Origin: Candidatus Poribacteria bacterium
GTDB lineage: Bacteria; Poribacteria; WGA-4E; WGA-3G
Reading direction: 5' to 3'
Length of the DNA stretch: 64,000 nt
Assembly: GCA_012270865.1 (NCBI GenBank)
Contig: JAAXHL010000052.1
Coordinates: forward strand, 488 to 64,487
Part shown: positions 1 through 8,215 of the stretch, one piece after another
How the letters are laid out: the number at the start of each line of letters is the position of its first letter
Numbering within the stretch: the stretch's first letter is position 1
Made by a program: the position numbers and the translations under genes
The notes under the pieces: generated by a model
Seen by the model: the letters and a program-made list of their open reading frames with translations, nothing else
What the model was told of the DNA's origin: nothing
The model's database searches: none

Positions 1-2
1 CC

Positions 3-95
3 CTTGTCCGAAGATAACCCCCCTAACCCCCCTTATCAGGGGGAATAAGATGGACATTGCACGGATTTGATGTGTTTAAATAATTATGGGCTTTG
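3..95. repeat. Dispersed repeat A, copy 1
   Basis: This block starts with CTTGTCCGAAGATAACCCCC and runs to the GGGCTTTGCTATAAA stretch. It is nearly identical to 7127-7226 in the same orientation. It carries an imperfect hairpin of C-run, TTATCA, G-run type. The copy abuts the 3' end of the DUF559 gene, whose last codons lie in related repeat sequence. Confidence 0.8.
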
Positions 96-130
96 CTATA
101 AAAGTATCAAAGTCCCCTGATAAGCCGGAT

Positions 131-511
131 TTAGGGGGTTGCGGATTTAAGGGACTTTATCCGAGATATGCGCTCACATAAATTTTGATACATCCCTTCA
201 AGATTATTTAGCACCTCTGCGTTGGTATATCGCACCACTTCAATACCATATTTGTTTAGATTTTCAGTTCTGCGTTTATCGTACTGTTCTTGATCTGCGT
301 GCGTATCCCCATCAATTTCAATAGCAAGCATGAGTTCAGCGCAATAAAAATCAACAATATATTCTCCTAATGGTTTCTGACGGGTGAATTTTAGATTGTC
401 CAATTGTTTGTTACCTAATACCTCGTACCAGAGTTTCTTTTCTGCCGGGGTTGGGTTTTTACGGTTTTGACGCGCCTTTTGGGTTAGCGTTTTGTTGTAA
501 GGTATGTACAC
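131..511 (-). CDS. DUF559 family endonuclease-like protein
   Basis: A 126-residue protein of the DUF559 family, which has the PD-(D/E)XK/Vsr-like nuclease fold. The family signature is visible: NPTPAEKKLW near residues 19-28, KFTRQKPLGEYIVDFYC near 42-58, then AIEIDGDTHA around 63-72 with the acidic residues and Gln/Asp pattern expected for the nuclease core, and VVRYTNAEVLNN near 92-103. The start is GTG at 511, six bases after a strong GGAGGT (518-523). The last codons (SLKSATP) are encoded by repeat sequence, so the native C-terminus was probably altered by repeat arrival. No partner methylase or restriction gene is next to it. Family-level function is DNA cleavage or repair, but the substrate is unknown. 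Confidence 0.85.
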   Translation of the reverse strand: MYIPYNKTLTQKARQNRKNPTPAEKKLWYEVLGNKQLDNLKFTRQKPLGEYIVDFYCAELMLAIEIDGDTHADQEQYDKRRTENLNKYGIEVVRYTNAEVLNNLEGMYQNLCERISRIKSLKSATP

Positions 512-540
512 CGCGCACCTCCTTTATCAGCGGAAGAATG

Positions 541-669
541 AAGCAAAAGCAACCCCCCTTGCCCCCCTTATCAAGAGGGTAAGAAGAAAAAGCAACCCCC
601 CTTGCCCCCCTTATCAAGAGGGTAAGAAGCAAAAGCAACCCCCCTTGCCCCCCTTATCAAGGGGGTAAG
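541..669. repeat. Three tandem copies of a 43-base unit
   Basis: Units at 541-583, 584-626 and 627-669 are each 43 bases and nearly identical. Each holds the same C-run/TTATCAAG/G-run hairpin seen in repeat A. They sit between the convergent-looking end of the propeller gene and the start of the DUF559 gene, upstream of the latter's ribosome site. They could act as stacked terminator-like hairpins. Confidence 0.85.
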
Positions 670-690
670 AATGAAGACCGATAACTATCT

Positions 691-3513
691 TTATCTTAAA
701 ATATCCTCCGGTCCGTAGAATTCTGTGAAGGTTGTCCAGGTCTCTGTACGTTTATCAAATCGGCTTAACCCGCGATAGGTGCCGAACCAGACATAGTTAC
801 TATCAATAGCCATGGAAAGGATACCGTTATGTGCCAACCCGTCATCTCGTGTGTAAGTTGTCCAAGTATTCGTCAACTGATCAAACCGGCTGACACCGGC
901 ATTATAGGTGCCGATCCAGACTTCTGTGCCATCAACCCCGATAGTGGTAACCTTGTTGCTCGTAAGTCCATCTTCTGTCGTATAGGCAGCCCAAACATCT
1001 GTTTTCTCATTATAGAGCGTTACACCGAGATCACTGCCAAACCAGACGCGATCGCTATCAATAGCAATACAACTGATTTCATCGCTTGCGAGTCCATCTT
1101 CGACTGTGATTGTTTTCCAGATGTCTCTCCCGATGTCGTATTTGCTTACGCCTCGGCGTGTCCCGACCCAGACGTTTCTTTTACTTGCGGTGATACACCA
1201 AATTTGATCGGTAACCAAGGATTCCGCGAACTCCTTAGATACGGCGGAGGGTTGGATTTCAGTGCCTGATGTGTAGGTAATCCATGCGTTGAGGTCATCT
1301 GCGGTGCGTGGGTACTTTCCGATCCCGGAATTGGTTCCGACCCAGATGCTATCACCGTCGCTGCTGACCGAAGTTATATTATTTGCAGGTAACCCATGCT
1401 CAGTTTTGTACTGATCCCACCGCAACGCTATCTTATCAAATCGGTTTGCGCCGTCGCGTGTGCCGATCCAGACGTATTGTTCATCTGTTACAATAGAGCT
1501 GACAACGTTATCGGAGAGAGAATCTCTCTTTTTCCGTCCATGGCGGTGCCAATGTCCGCCGTGGGTTTCAATGTTTTCGGATCCACCTTCCTGCCGATAA
1601 TTTTTCCAGGTGCCCAAAACCTTATCATAGCGTGACATCCCCTCATCGGAACCGATCCAGACGAACCGTTCATCCGTATCTACCGTGCGGATGGTGCGTC
1701 CAACGAGGGTAGGTAGTGCTGTCAAAGGTGTCCAAGATTCCTTGCGTTTGTCATAACGTGAAAGCCCGCGCAAGGTGCCCACCCATACATAGTCTTCATC
1801 GACTGCAAGCCCATACTCACCGACATGATTATGGAGCAGCCCCTTGATATTTTTAAAGGTTGTCCATGTGCCGGAGGCGAAATGAAAGCGTCGCAGCCCT
1901 TCGTTGGGTGCGGCTAACCAGAGATAATCGTCATCGGCGGCGAGTTCGAGGGTTCCGCGCCCGGATCTGATTGTCGTCCACTCCTTTGTACGCCGGTCGT
2001 ATCGGGTGACGCCTGCGTCATCCCAAGGTCTGTAGAGTATCCAGACATCTTTCTCTGTTGCGATAATGCGTCTAATAGTCTTTGCGGCGAGCACATCATT
2101 TGTCGAAAAGGTCGTCCATTTTTTTGTTTTCTTATCGTATCGTGAGAGTGGACGGTTGCTGCCTCTGTCCCATTCCGAACGTGCAACCCAGATGAAATCG
2201 TCATCTACAGTAATCCATTCGGCACCTCTACCCGCCAGCCCGTCTCTGGGTCCGAAATTCTTCCATTCACCTGTGGTCTCATTGTAACGAGTCAACCCTC
2301 GACCAGAGGCGAACCAGACGTTTGGTCCATCAACGCCAAGTGACCTTATCCGCTCGATTTCGCGGTGCCCCTCTTCTTCAACCATATCCCAGGTGCCGGT
2401 TGCTTTATTATAACGGTTTAGTTCCAAACCTATCATCGGGATAACCCAGACGCTCTGCTCACTGACAGCAATTTTATCTACATCGTCTGTAGAGAGTCCA
2501 TCTGCTGTGGTAAAATGCTGCCATGTATCCGCCATTTTATCGTAGCGGAGAACACCGTAGTCCGTGGTGAACCAGACGGCATCCGTATCTACATAAGTCC
2601 AACGGATAAAGGTCATGGATCTTTTCTGGGTGGAGTGCAGAATATCTAAACGTGTGAAACGCCGCCACGTTTCTGTCGGACGATGGAACCGTACGATACT
2701 ACCGTTCGGTGAAGATCGCCAGTTATTAAACCAGATGTAATCGCCATCAAATTCGATGTTTGAAACCAGCGTTTCAAGGAACGGCTCGCGTAGCGGACGG
2801 GATTGATGTATTTGAAGTTTCCAGTTTCCAGTTTCCAGTTTCGAGTTACCAGAGACCTCTTTAACTGACCGCTGGTTACTGGTGACTGGTAACTGATAAC
2901 CATATTCAACAATCCCGATATCGGTCGCCAACCAAAGTGTGTCATCTTCACATAAGATATCGCGAATGTTATACGGCACATTTGAGAGCGAATTCCAAGA
3001 GTCGGAGGCGATAGTGTAACTTCCTAACCCTCGCGGTGTGCCGATCCACAAGACACCATCTTGAAAAGCGAGCGCGGTGACATTTGGAGATGGCAATCCC
3101 TTATACTTTTCAACATTACTGACGGACAACGGCACCCAACGCTGCTGGGTGCTGTCATACCGCGCGAGCCCTTGGTGTGTGCCTGCCCAAATCGTATCTG
3201 CTTCCCCGCCGTTATCTATGGACAATAGAACATTCACATAAGGGTCGGGAAGTCCACGGGTCGCACGGTGCATCTTCTGATCAGCGATCGAATATCGCCA
3301 AACACCGTCAACCCCACCGAACCAAACACTGCCATTGTGAACAAGTACAGATAATATGAGCGGATTTCTGGGTGCATCTCCGTCCGCAGGGGAAACCGGT
3401 ACGTCAAGCTGCGTCCACTTTTGAGATGTCGGGTCATACATGCCGGGTCCCAAACTGGTACCGAGCCAAATAATAGGGCTGGACTGTGTTGCATCGGTAG
3501 CAACTGCTGTCAC
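691..3513 (-). CDS. Reg_prop-type beta-propeller protein (distal half of a split locus)
   Basis: A 940-residue protein made of repeating blades of the form VWVGTxxGxSRYD-K-T-x-TWxxFTxxDGL, the two-component-regulator-propeller (Reg_prop) pattern. At least a dozen blades can be counted by the WVGT/WFGT and SRYD/SRFD motifs. It has no signal peptide of its own. It starts with GTG at 3513, overlapping the stop of the upstream propeller gene by four bases (GTGA). No kinase or DNA-binding domain follows, so it is probably a free-standing secreted or surface propeller. Codons around 2812-2902 derive from a heptad repeat element and encode a peptide containing LETGNWKL. The sequence directly 5' of the GTG is open in this frame (TPSGEAF), which suggests the two genes were once one. 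Confidence 0.8.
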   Translation of the reverse strand: MTAVATDATQSSPIIWLGTSLGPGMYDPTSQKWTQLDVPVSPADGDAPRNPLILSVLVHNGSVWFGGVDGVWRYSIADQKMHRATRGLPDPYVNVLLSIDNGGEADTIWAGTHQGLARYDSTQQRWVPLSVSNVEKYKGLPSPNVTALAFQDGVLWIGTPRGLGSYTIASDSWNSLSNVPYNIRDILCEDDTLWLATDIGIVEYGYQLPVTSNQRSVKEVSGNSKLETGNWKLQIHQSRPLREPFLETLVSNIEFDGDYIWFNNWRSSPNGSIVRFHRPTETWRRFTRLDILHSTQKRSMTFIRWTYVDTDAVWFTTDYGVLRYDKMADTWQHFTTADGLSTDDVDKIAVSEQSVWVIPMIGLELNRYNKATGTWDMVEEEGHREIERIRSLGVDGPNVWFASGRGLTRYNETTGEWKNFGPRDGLAGRGAEWITVDDDFIWVARSEWDRGSNRPLSRYDKKTKKWTTFSTNDVLAAKTIRRIIATEKDVWILYRPWDDAGVTRYDRRTKEWTTIRSGRGTLELAADDDYLWLAAPNEGLRRFHFASGTWTTFKNIKGLLHNHVGEYGLAVDEDYVWVGTLRGLSRYDKRKESWTPLTALPTLVGRTIRTVDTDERFVWIGSDEGMSRYDKVLGTWKNYRQEGGSENIETHGGHWHRHGRKKRDSLSDNVVSSIVTDEQYVWIGTRDGANRFDKIALRWDQYKTEHGLPANNITSVSSDGDSIWVGTNSGIGKYPRTADDLNAWITYTSGTEIQPSAVSKEFAESLVTDQIWCITASKRNVWVGTRRGVSKYDIGRDIWKTITVEDGLASDEISCIAIDSDRVWFGSDLGVTLYNEKTDVWAAYTTEDGLTSNKVTTIGVDGTEVWIGTYNAGVSRFDQLTNTWTTYTRDDGLAHNGILSMAIDSNYVWFGTYRGLSRFDKRTETWTTFTEFYGPEDILR
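2812..2902. repeat. Heptad-arm hairpin element H1, inside a coding region
   Basis: One arm is a run of CCAGTTT heptamers and the other is made of GGTAACT/GGTGACT heptamers, joined by a core with AGAGACCTCTTTAACTG. The arms can pair. The element is read through in frame by the propeller gene and encodes the insert with LETGNWKL and QLPVTSNQ. Confidence 0.8.
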
Positions 3514-5147
3514 GAAAGCTTCACCCGAAGGAGTTTCCAGTTTCCAGTTTCCAGAGAAGAGTCGCTTGGACGACCTGAACCTTCTTTTAACTGGTGACTG
3601 GTAACTGGTAACTGGTGACTATTCTGCGGTGTATGAAATATCCATTCATCGCCCGTATACATCCGCGTCCCAAGCCCTCGAGCGGTCCCAACCCAAATGG
3701 CTGTCGGCTCTCGGCTGTCGGAAACCTTCGGTAAAGAAGTTTCTGATGAAGTTCCGCTCTCTATCTGACGGAAACCGACTGCTGATGGAAACCGATGGCT
3801 ATTCTGGCTAATAAGTATTGATGTGATGTATGGTGTCGGGAGTCCGTCTTCTTTGGCGATGATTTCCCAACTACGCGTTTGGGGTGAATAGACAGAGATG
3901 CCTGCGACTGTTGCTATCCAGAGGTTGCCGTTGTTATCACGTGCTATTGCGCGAACGTCGTTGTCGGCGAGAAAATCGGCTTGCTTGTAAATTATCCACT
4001 TACCGGTTACCTTATCGAAACGGCTCACACCGTCCTCTTTGCTCGCGAACCAGACATCATTGCCGTGCGTGGTAATCCAACTCACATGATTGCTTGACAA
4101 TCCATCTGCTTTGGTGTAGTGGACCCATGTATTGACAGGTTTGATGAACCGATGGACACCTGCGTTGGCAGTCCCAAACCAGACTTGGAAGCCATCTGAC
4201 CGGATAGAGGTAATCATGTTGCTTTTCAGGAGATCGGTTTTCGTATAGGTTTTGATGAAGGTCTGATCGACTTGATTGTATTGACTGACACCCTCTTTTT
4301 CGGTGCCAAACCAAACGCTGTCATCGTCCACTGCAATCGTAGCGATTTCGCTGTCTATCAAGCCATCTGATTTTGTATAGTTATTCCATGAATCCGTATC
4401 TCGATGGTAGCGACTCACGCCGCCTCTGCTGAACCTTGGGTCCTCGTCCCATCCGTGTGGGTCAGGGTTTATTTCTCTATCGGTGCCGACCCAGACGTAT
4501 TCTGGTTCGACGGCGATGGTTGTAATTATTTTGCTGACCAAACCATCTTTTCGGGTACGTACCGCCCAACTGTCAATTGTTTTGTCATATCGGTTGAGTC
4601 CGTTAGAGGTTCCGAACCAGACGTAGTTTCCGTCCACAGCAATAGAAGAGACCTGGTCGCTCGCTAAACCGTCAATGGTTCGGAAGGTTGAAAAGGTGTC
4701 CGTTTGCCTGTCGTAGCGGCTTACGCCTTCATCTGTGGCGAACCAGACCCATTGCCCATCAATTGCGACGGCGTTCACCATATCGTTCGCCAATCCATTT
4801 TCCATCGTGTAGTGTAGCCACTGATCCTGCTGACGTTTCCAACGCGAAACGCCGCGTGCTGTTGCAATCCATACGTTTTCTGAATCGGCGGCAATGCAGT
4901 TGACTTCGTTGCTGACGAGCGTCCGTTCTACGGGCCATACCTTTTCAGGGCGCAAGTCCGTATCGGAGTCCTTAAGTGGGACCTTGGACTGCGGATCGGT
5001 GGTTACCAGTGGACCACAACCGGTAATTATAAAGAGAGGAGACAGGAATAGGAGACCTATAATCAGAACAGCAAACGAGCGTTTGTGCCTGCGTTCTAAG
5101 TTTTCAGATGTAATCGGAGGATCGTTGTCATCTAACCGGTTCATCAT
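3510..5147 (-). CDS. Reg_prop-type beta-propeller lipoprotein (proximal half of a split locus)
   Basis: About 545 residues from the ATG at 5147 (a second ATG follows at 5144). A longer frame reaches 5267, but its first 40 codons lie in IS200/IS605-like hairpin sequence, and an AAGGGG ribosome site precedes 5147. The N-terminus has a basic stretch (RRHKRS), a hydrophobic segment and a lipobox (FIITGC), so it should be a lipoprotein. The rest is about ten blades with VWFATDEGVSRYD, VWFGTSNGLNRYD and similar motifs. The C-terminus runs into heptad repeat element H2 and stops there (LLRVKLS), where the next propeller gene starts. The most likely original state is one long lipoprotein propeller. 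Ligand is unknown. Confidence 0.78.
   Translation of the reverse strand: MMNRLDDNDPPITSENLERRHKRSFAVLIIGLLFLSPLFIITGCGPLVTTDPQSKVPLKDSDTDLRPEKVWPVERTLVSNEVNCIAADSENVWIATARGVSRWKRQQDQWLHYTMENGLANDMVNAVAIDGQWVWFATDEGVSRYDRQTDTFSTFRTIDGLASDQVSSIAVDGNYVWFGTSNGLNRYDKTIDSWAVRTRKDGLVSKIITTIAVEPEYVWVGTDREINPDPHGWDEDPRFSRGGVSRYHRDTDSWNNYTKSDGLIDSEIATIAVDDDSVWFGTEKEGVSQYNQVDQTFIKTYTKTDLLKSNMITSIRSDGFQVWFGTANAGVHRFIKPVNTWVHYTKADGLSSNHVSWITTHGNDVWFASKEDGVSRFDKVTGKWIIYKQADFLADNDVRAIARDNNGNLWIATVAGISVYSPQTRSWEIIAKEDGLPTPYITSILISQNSHRFPSAVGFRQIESGTSSETSLPKVSDSREPTAIWVGTARGLGTRMYTGDEWIFHTPQNSHQLPVTSHQLKEGSGRPSDSSLETGNWKLLRVKLS
3533..3620. repeat. Heptad-arm hairpin element H2 at the junction of two propeller genes
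   Basis: Left arm TTTCCAGTTTCCAG heptamers, right arm GGTGACTGGTAACTGG heptamers, core GAAGAGTCGCTTGG. It lies exactly where the upstream propeller frame ends and the downstream one begins, and codes the last residues of the former. Confidence 0.8.
3698..3806. repeat. Heptad-arm hairpin element H3, inside a coding region
   Basis: Arms built from GGCTGTC/GGCTCTC heptamers and the related GACGGAAACCGACTGC run, around a core GGAAACCTTCGGTAAAG. The core matches element H12 near 62370. It is read in frame by the propeller lipoprotein gene. Confidence 0.7.
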
Positions 5148-5175
5148 TTTTAAGGTTACCCCTTCATCACTCTTC

Positions 5176-5602
5176 GGGCAGGAGACCCCATCCTTTAGGT
5201 TGGGGAGGAATGCCCGTCTCCTTTTGTTAGATCTAAAAAAGCGTGCTGTTTTATACCACCTGCACACGGGGTATCTGAGTTCTGGTGGGCTGCTTCGTTC
5301 AACAGAGCTCGCACTTTCTGTCTACTTAACCTGACCCGGTGTCCATATCAGAAGATAGATGCTGGTAAAGCCTCGTCTCCGAGTATATGTTGCCCCATCC
5401 ACATCACAACGCCCACGCTACCGGGACTTGGGGAGCATCCTTAGTGAAATACCGACCACAGATATTTCACGTTTCACGAGAATGTTAGAGCTGCCACGCT
5501 CAAGTGTTGCGATATTGTAGTGTAGAAAACCGTTTAACTTGTGGAGTGGACGCTTGGCATGCGCTTCGCACAAGCCCAAGTCTTTAGACTTGGGTAGTTG
5601 AC
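5176..5602. mobile_element. IS200/IS605-like relic with both end hairpins and no transposase
   Basis: Left-end hairpin at 5176-5215: GGGCA, then CCCCATCC-TTTA-GGTTGGGG, closed by TGCCC. Right-end hairpin at 5575-5594: CCCAAGTC-TTTA-GACTTGGG, followed by TAGTTGAC. Subterminal hairpins with a TTTA loop and a TTGAC-like end are typical of IS200/IS605 elements and their TnpB-associated right ends. The interior (about 360 bases) has no intact tnpA or tnpB frame. It fills most of the 5148-5783 gap. This could be a palindrome-associated non-autonomous derivative, or the eroded 3' end of a tnpB copy. Confidence 0.6.
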
Positions 5603-5700
5603 TATAAATTAATCCAGAAGTTGCTTTAATGTTTGGTACTCATTATGACACAGAAACATTTTATAAGCAAGAAAAGCGCAATTAGAGAATCAAAACGCAT

Positions 5701-5729
5701 TTGACAAAAATCTATAAATCCCCTACAGT
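5701..5729 (+). promoter_or_regulatory. Sigma-70 type promoter for the amidohydrolase gene
   Basis: TTGACA at 5701-5706, a 17-base spacer and TACAGT at 5724-5729. The start codon at 5784 follows a perfect GGAGGT at 5771-5776. Confidence 0.7.
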
Positions 5730-5783
5730 ATATTTGAGAAACAAAATGCACAACTTGGTGAATATAACACGGAGGTATTCATA

Positions 5784-6809
5784 ATGCCTTATGGCGGCAA
5801 CGACTGGCTTGCTTTAACGGAAGAACCGACACTTGAACCAGACATCCCGATCTGTGACCCGCACCACCATTTTTGGGATTTCCGAACCGAGCGTATTCCT
5901 TATCAACGGTATCTGCTCCACGAACTGATTGCGGATATTGACAGCGGACATAACGTGCGTTCCACTGTGTTTGTTGAGGCGCGCGCGATGTATCGCGCCG
6001 ACGGACCGGAAGAGATGCGTCCTGTGGGTGAAGTCGAATTTGTGCAAGGGTTAGCCGCTGCGAGTGTGAGCGGTCTGTACGGTACGAGCCGTGCTGCCGC
6101 TGCGATTGTCGGGCATGCGAACTTGAACTTGGGTGAACGCGTTGAGCCTGTACTGGGAGCCTTACAGGCGGCGAGTCCGAACCGGTTTCGCGGTATCCGA
6201 CACTCTGTCACCTCGGATCCGCACCCTGAGATAGGTGGAACCTCGGCATATAGGACAGCGGGACAACTGGGGCGCGATGATTTCCGGGCGGGTGCGCGGG
6301 TGTTGGCTGATATGGGAATGTCTTTCGAGGGGTGGATGTATTTTCCACAGCTTCCTGAACTCGCTGATTTTGCGAAAGCGGTACCGGATTTGACGATTAT
6401 TCTTAATCATATCGGCGGTTTGCTGCGGGTCGGTCCTTATGGCGGGAGAGATGATGAAGTGTTAGCGACTTGGCGGAGCGGTATCGCTGCTGTGGCAGAG
6501 TGTCCGAACGTTAACATCAAGCTCGGTGGTATCGGGATGCCGCGCACCGGTTTTGATTGGCACGAACGCGAGAAACCGATAGGTTCTGAAGAATTGGCAG
6601 CATCTATTGCCCCCTTTATGAATTATTGCATCGAGCAGTTCGGTCCGGAGCGGTGTATGTTTGAAAGCAATTTTCCGGTCGATAAGGTCTCGTTCTCCTA
6701 TCATGTAATGTATAACGCCTTCAAACGGTTGTCATCGGGGTATTCGGCTGATGAACGCGCTGCGCTGTTTCATGATACTGCCGTTCGTGTGTATCGGATA
6801 GATATCTGA
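5784..6809 (+). CDS. Amidohydrolase 2 family TIM-barrel metal-dependent hydrolase
   Basis: A 341-residue protein of the COG3618/amidohydrolase-2 type, which hydrolyses lactones, amides or decarboxylates aromatic acids depending on subfamily. Visible motifs: the first-strand metal ligands CDPHHHFWDF (His27, His29), NPNRFRGIRH near 133-142, LNHIGG near 206-211, and FESNFPVDK near 294-302, the family's terminal Asp region. A helical stretch near the end (SADERAALFHDTAVRVYRI) is characteristic of the family. Length is near the family average. The strong promoter and Shine-Dalgarno support the start. It stands alone between an IS relic and a toxin-like gene, so the substrate cannot be guessed from context. 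Confidence 0.88.
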   Translation: MPYGGNDWLALTEEPTLEPDIPICDPHHHFWDFRTERIPYQRYLLHELIADIDSGHNVRSTVFVEARAMYRADGPEEMRPVGEVEFVQGLAAASVSGLYGTSRAAAAIVGHANLNLGERVEPVLGALQAASPNRFRGIRHSVTSDPHPEIGGTSAYRTAGQLGRDDFRAGARVLADMGMSFEGWMYFPQLPELADFAKAVPDLTIILNHIGGLLRVGPYGGRDDEVLATWRSGIAAVAECPNVNIKLGGIGMPRTGFDWHEREKPIGSEELAASIAPFMNYCIEQFGPERCMFESNFPVDKVSFSYHVMYNAFKRLSSGYSADERAALFHDTAVRVYRIDI

Positions 6810-6858
6810 GGAAGCGCGAAAACATCTAATCCTGTACGTCCTTGATTTGGACAGATAA

Positions 6859-7077
6859 CTAATAGACACTACTACGATGTCCAACTTCATGCACAAAAAC
6901 CTCTTGGGTGCTTGTATTGAAAGAATACAGGACTCGATAATCTTTGGCAACTGTGAGGCTGAATTTGCCTCTGTGTATCCTTTTCAATGCTTTTTTCGGG
7001 TATGCCTCCCAATTTGCGCATAAATTTTCCAGTTTTTCGAGTATTCTTGCCCGAATTGTGGGATGCAAACGCTGCAT
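6859..7077 (-). CDS. RelE/ParE-family toxin-like protein, 5' end displaced by a repeat
   Basis: The 72 residues from ATG 7077 match the second half of RelE-fold toxins: a helix MQRLHPTIRARILEKLENL, then IHRGKFSLTVAKDYRVLYSF and VFVHEVGHRSSVY. In the same frame upstream of the ATG the codons read LFSDFTIRARAISD, which looks like the missing first strand and helix, but no ATG, GTG or TTG start is present before repeat A copy 2 begins (7127). No antitoxin gene is adjacent. It is either a decayed toxin or is expressed as the shorter form. RelE-family toxins cleave mRNA at the ribosome, but activity here is doubtful. Confidence 0.6.
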   Translation of the reverse strand: MQRLHPTIRARILEKLENLCANWEAYPKKALKRIHRGKFSLTVAKDYRVLYSFNTSTQEVFVHEVGHRSSVY

Positions 7078-7126
7078 ATCTGATATTGCCCGGGCTCTTA
7101 TAGTAAAATCCGAAAATAAATGAACA

Positions 7127-7226
7127 CTTGTCCGAAGATAACCCCCCTAACCCCCCTTATCAGGGGGGAATAAGATGGGAATTACTTCGATTTGATGTGT
7201 TTAAATAATTATGGGCTTTGCTATAA
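7127..7226. repeat. Dispersed repeat A, copy 2
   Basis: Near-identical to 3-95. It includes the C-run/TTATCA/G-run hairpin at about 7147-7168, and a second such hairpin follows at about 7237-7253. It occupies the region where the RelE-like gene should start and where a spurious upstream start for the DprA-like gene lies (7211). Confidence 0.8.
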
Positions 7227-7291
7227 ACCCCCTAAATCCCCCTTATCAGGGGGACTTTAAGAGGAAGTGCGTAAGTCCTAAGGATGAAAAA

Positions 7292-8212
7292 ATGAGCATT
7301 GACAGCGGTTATTTTTGGTTCCGACTCTTTAAGACGCGAGGTATTGGTCCGAAACTTCTGGGTTCTATTGCCAAAATATTGGAGGCAGAAAATCTAAAAC
7401 CAGAAATGTTGCTATACAACCGAAGCGATCTCTCGGCGCAATTTCCTGAATTGGCGAAAATCCGAGAAGAGGATAGCGAAAAGATATTCGCAGCGTACGA
7501 GGAACTTAAAGATCACGGGATCAATATTATCTATCCCGGACATCCATATTTTCCGCAACATCTCCTTGAGATTGCACCGGTTCTGTTTGTTAAAGGAGAA
7601 CAAAAACGTCTCAGGTCAGATAGCATCACGATTGTCGGGGCGCGGGATGTATCGGACAAAGGGGTTCGTATTACGAGAAAACTTGCTGGCGAACTTGTCG
7701 GTAAGGGGATCAATATCGTCTCTGGATATGTCGCTGGTGTTGACGTAGAGGCGCATTTAGGTGCGTTAGAAGCAGGCGGAACGACGACTATCGTTTTATC
7801 TGATGGCATCAAGCAGTTGCGTCAAAAAAGTGCCTTTAAGAAATTCAATTGGGACCGAGATGTGCTTGCGGTTTCACAATTTGACCCAGATACCGAGCGG
7901 AGCGCATGGGATGCGTTGGAGCGAAATCAGCTTGTGTGTGCGCTCTCTAAAGCGGTTGTTGTTATTGAATCTGGACCTGAGCGGGATACGGAAGGTAAAT
8001 TGAGTGGAACCTTTATTACTGCTAAAGCGGCACTGGATCTAAATTTACCCGTTTTTGTTGTTAACCCAAGCAACCTTGACAACGCGCCGAAAGGCAATGC
8101 TGATTTGATTGCGTTAGGTGGGTACAGTTTCGACCCAGCCAATGGTGCAGCGGAAATTGGAAAATACTGGGATATCCGAATCTGCCGCCGAATCAATGGT
8201 CCGGTGTTCTAA
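7292..8212 (+). CDS. DprA/Smf-like DNA-processing protein
   Basis: A 306-residue protein with the DprA Rossmann domain. Motifs: YPGHPYFPQHLLEIAPVLFVKG, then SITIVGARDVSDKGVRITRKLA, the nucleotide-fold glycine region, SGYVAGVDVEAHLGALEAGGTTTIVLSDGI, and later AVVVIESG and GTFITAKAALDLNLPVFVVNP. DprA loads RecA on incoming single-stranded DNA during transformation. Related stand-alone DprA-fold proteins also occur in defence contexts. The start was set at 7292, eight bases after AAGGA. An in-frame ATG at 7211 lies inside repeat A and encodes repeat-derived residues. The stretch after GDFIxxxP differs from canonical DprA (the DGI segment is followed by a charged insert), so it may be a diverged paralogue. 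Confidence 0.75.
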   Translation: MSIDSGYFWFRLFKTRGIGPKLLGSIAKILEAENLKPEMLLYNRSDLSAQFPELAKIREEDSEKIFAAYEELKDHGINIIYPGHPYFPQHLLEIAPVLFVKGEQKRLRSDSITIVGARDVSDKGVRITRKLAGELVGKGINIVSGYVAGVDVEAHLGALEAGGTTTIVLSDGIKQLRQKSAFKKFNWDRDVLAVSQFDPDTERSAWDALERNQLVCALSKAVVVIESGPERDTEGKLSGTFITAKAALDLNLPVFVVNPSNLDNAPKGNADLIALGGYSFDPANGAAEIGKYWDIRICRRINGPVF

Positions 8213-8215
8213 CTT

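Noticed and set aside
541..669. Three tandem 43-base units as a CRISPR array
   Set aside because: The units are contiguous with no variable spacers and contain only a hairpin and purine-rich joins. No cas genes are near.
4894..5334. A 146-codon plus-strand frame across the start of the propeller lipoprotein gene
   Set aside because: It overlaps the real gene antisense and runs into IS-like hairpin sequence. No ribosome site or domain.
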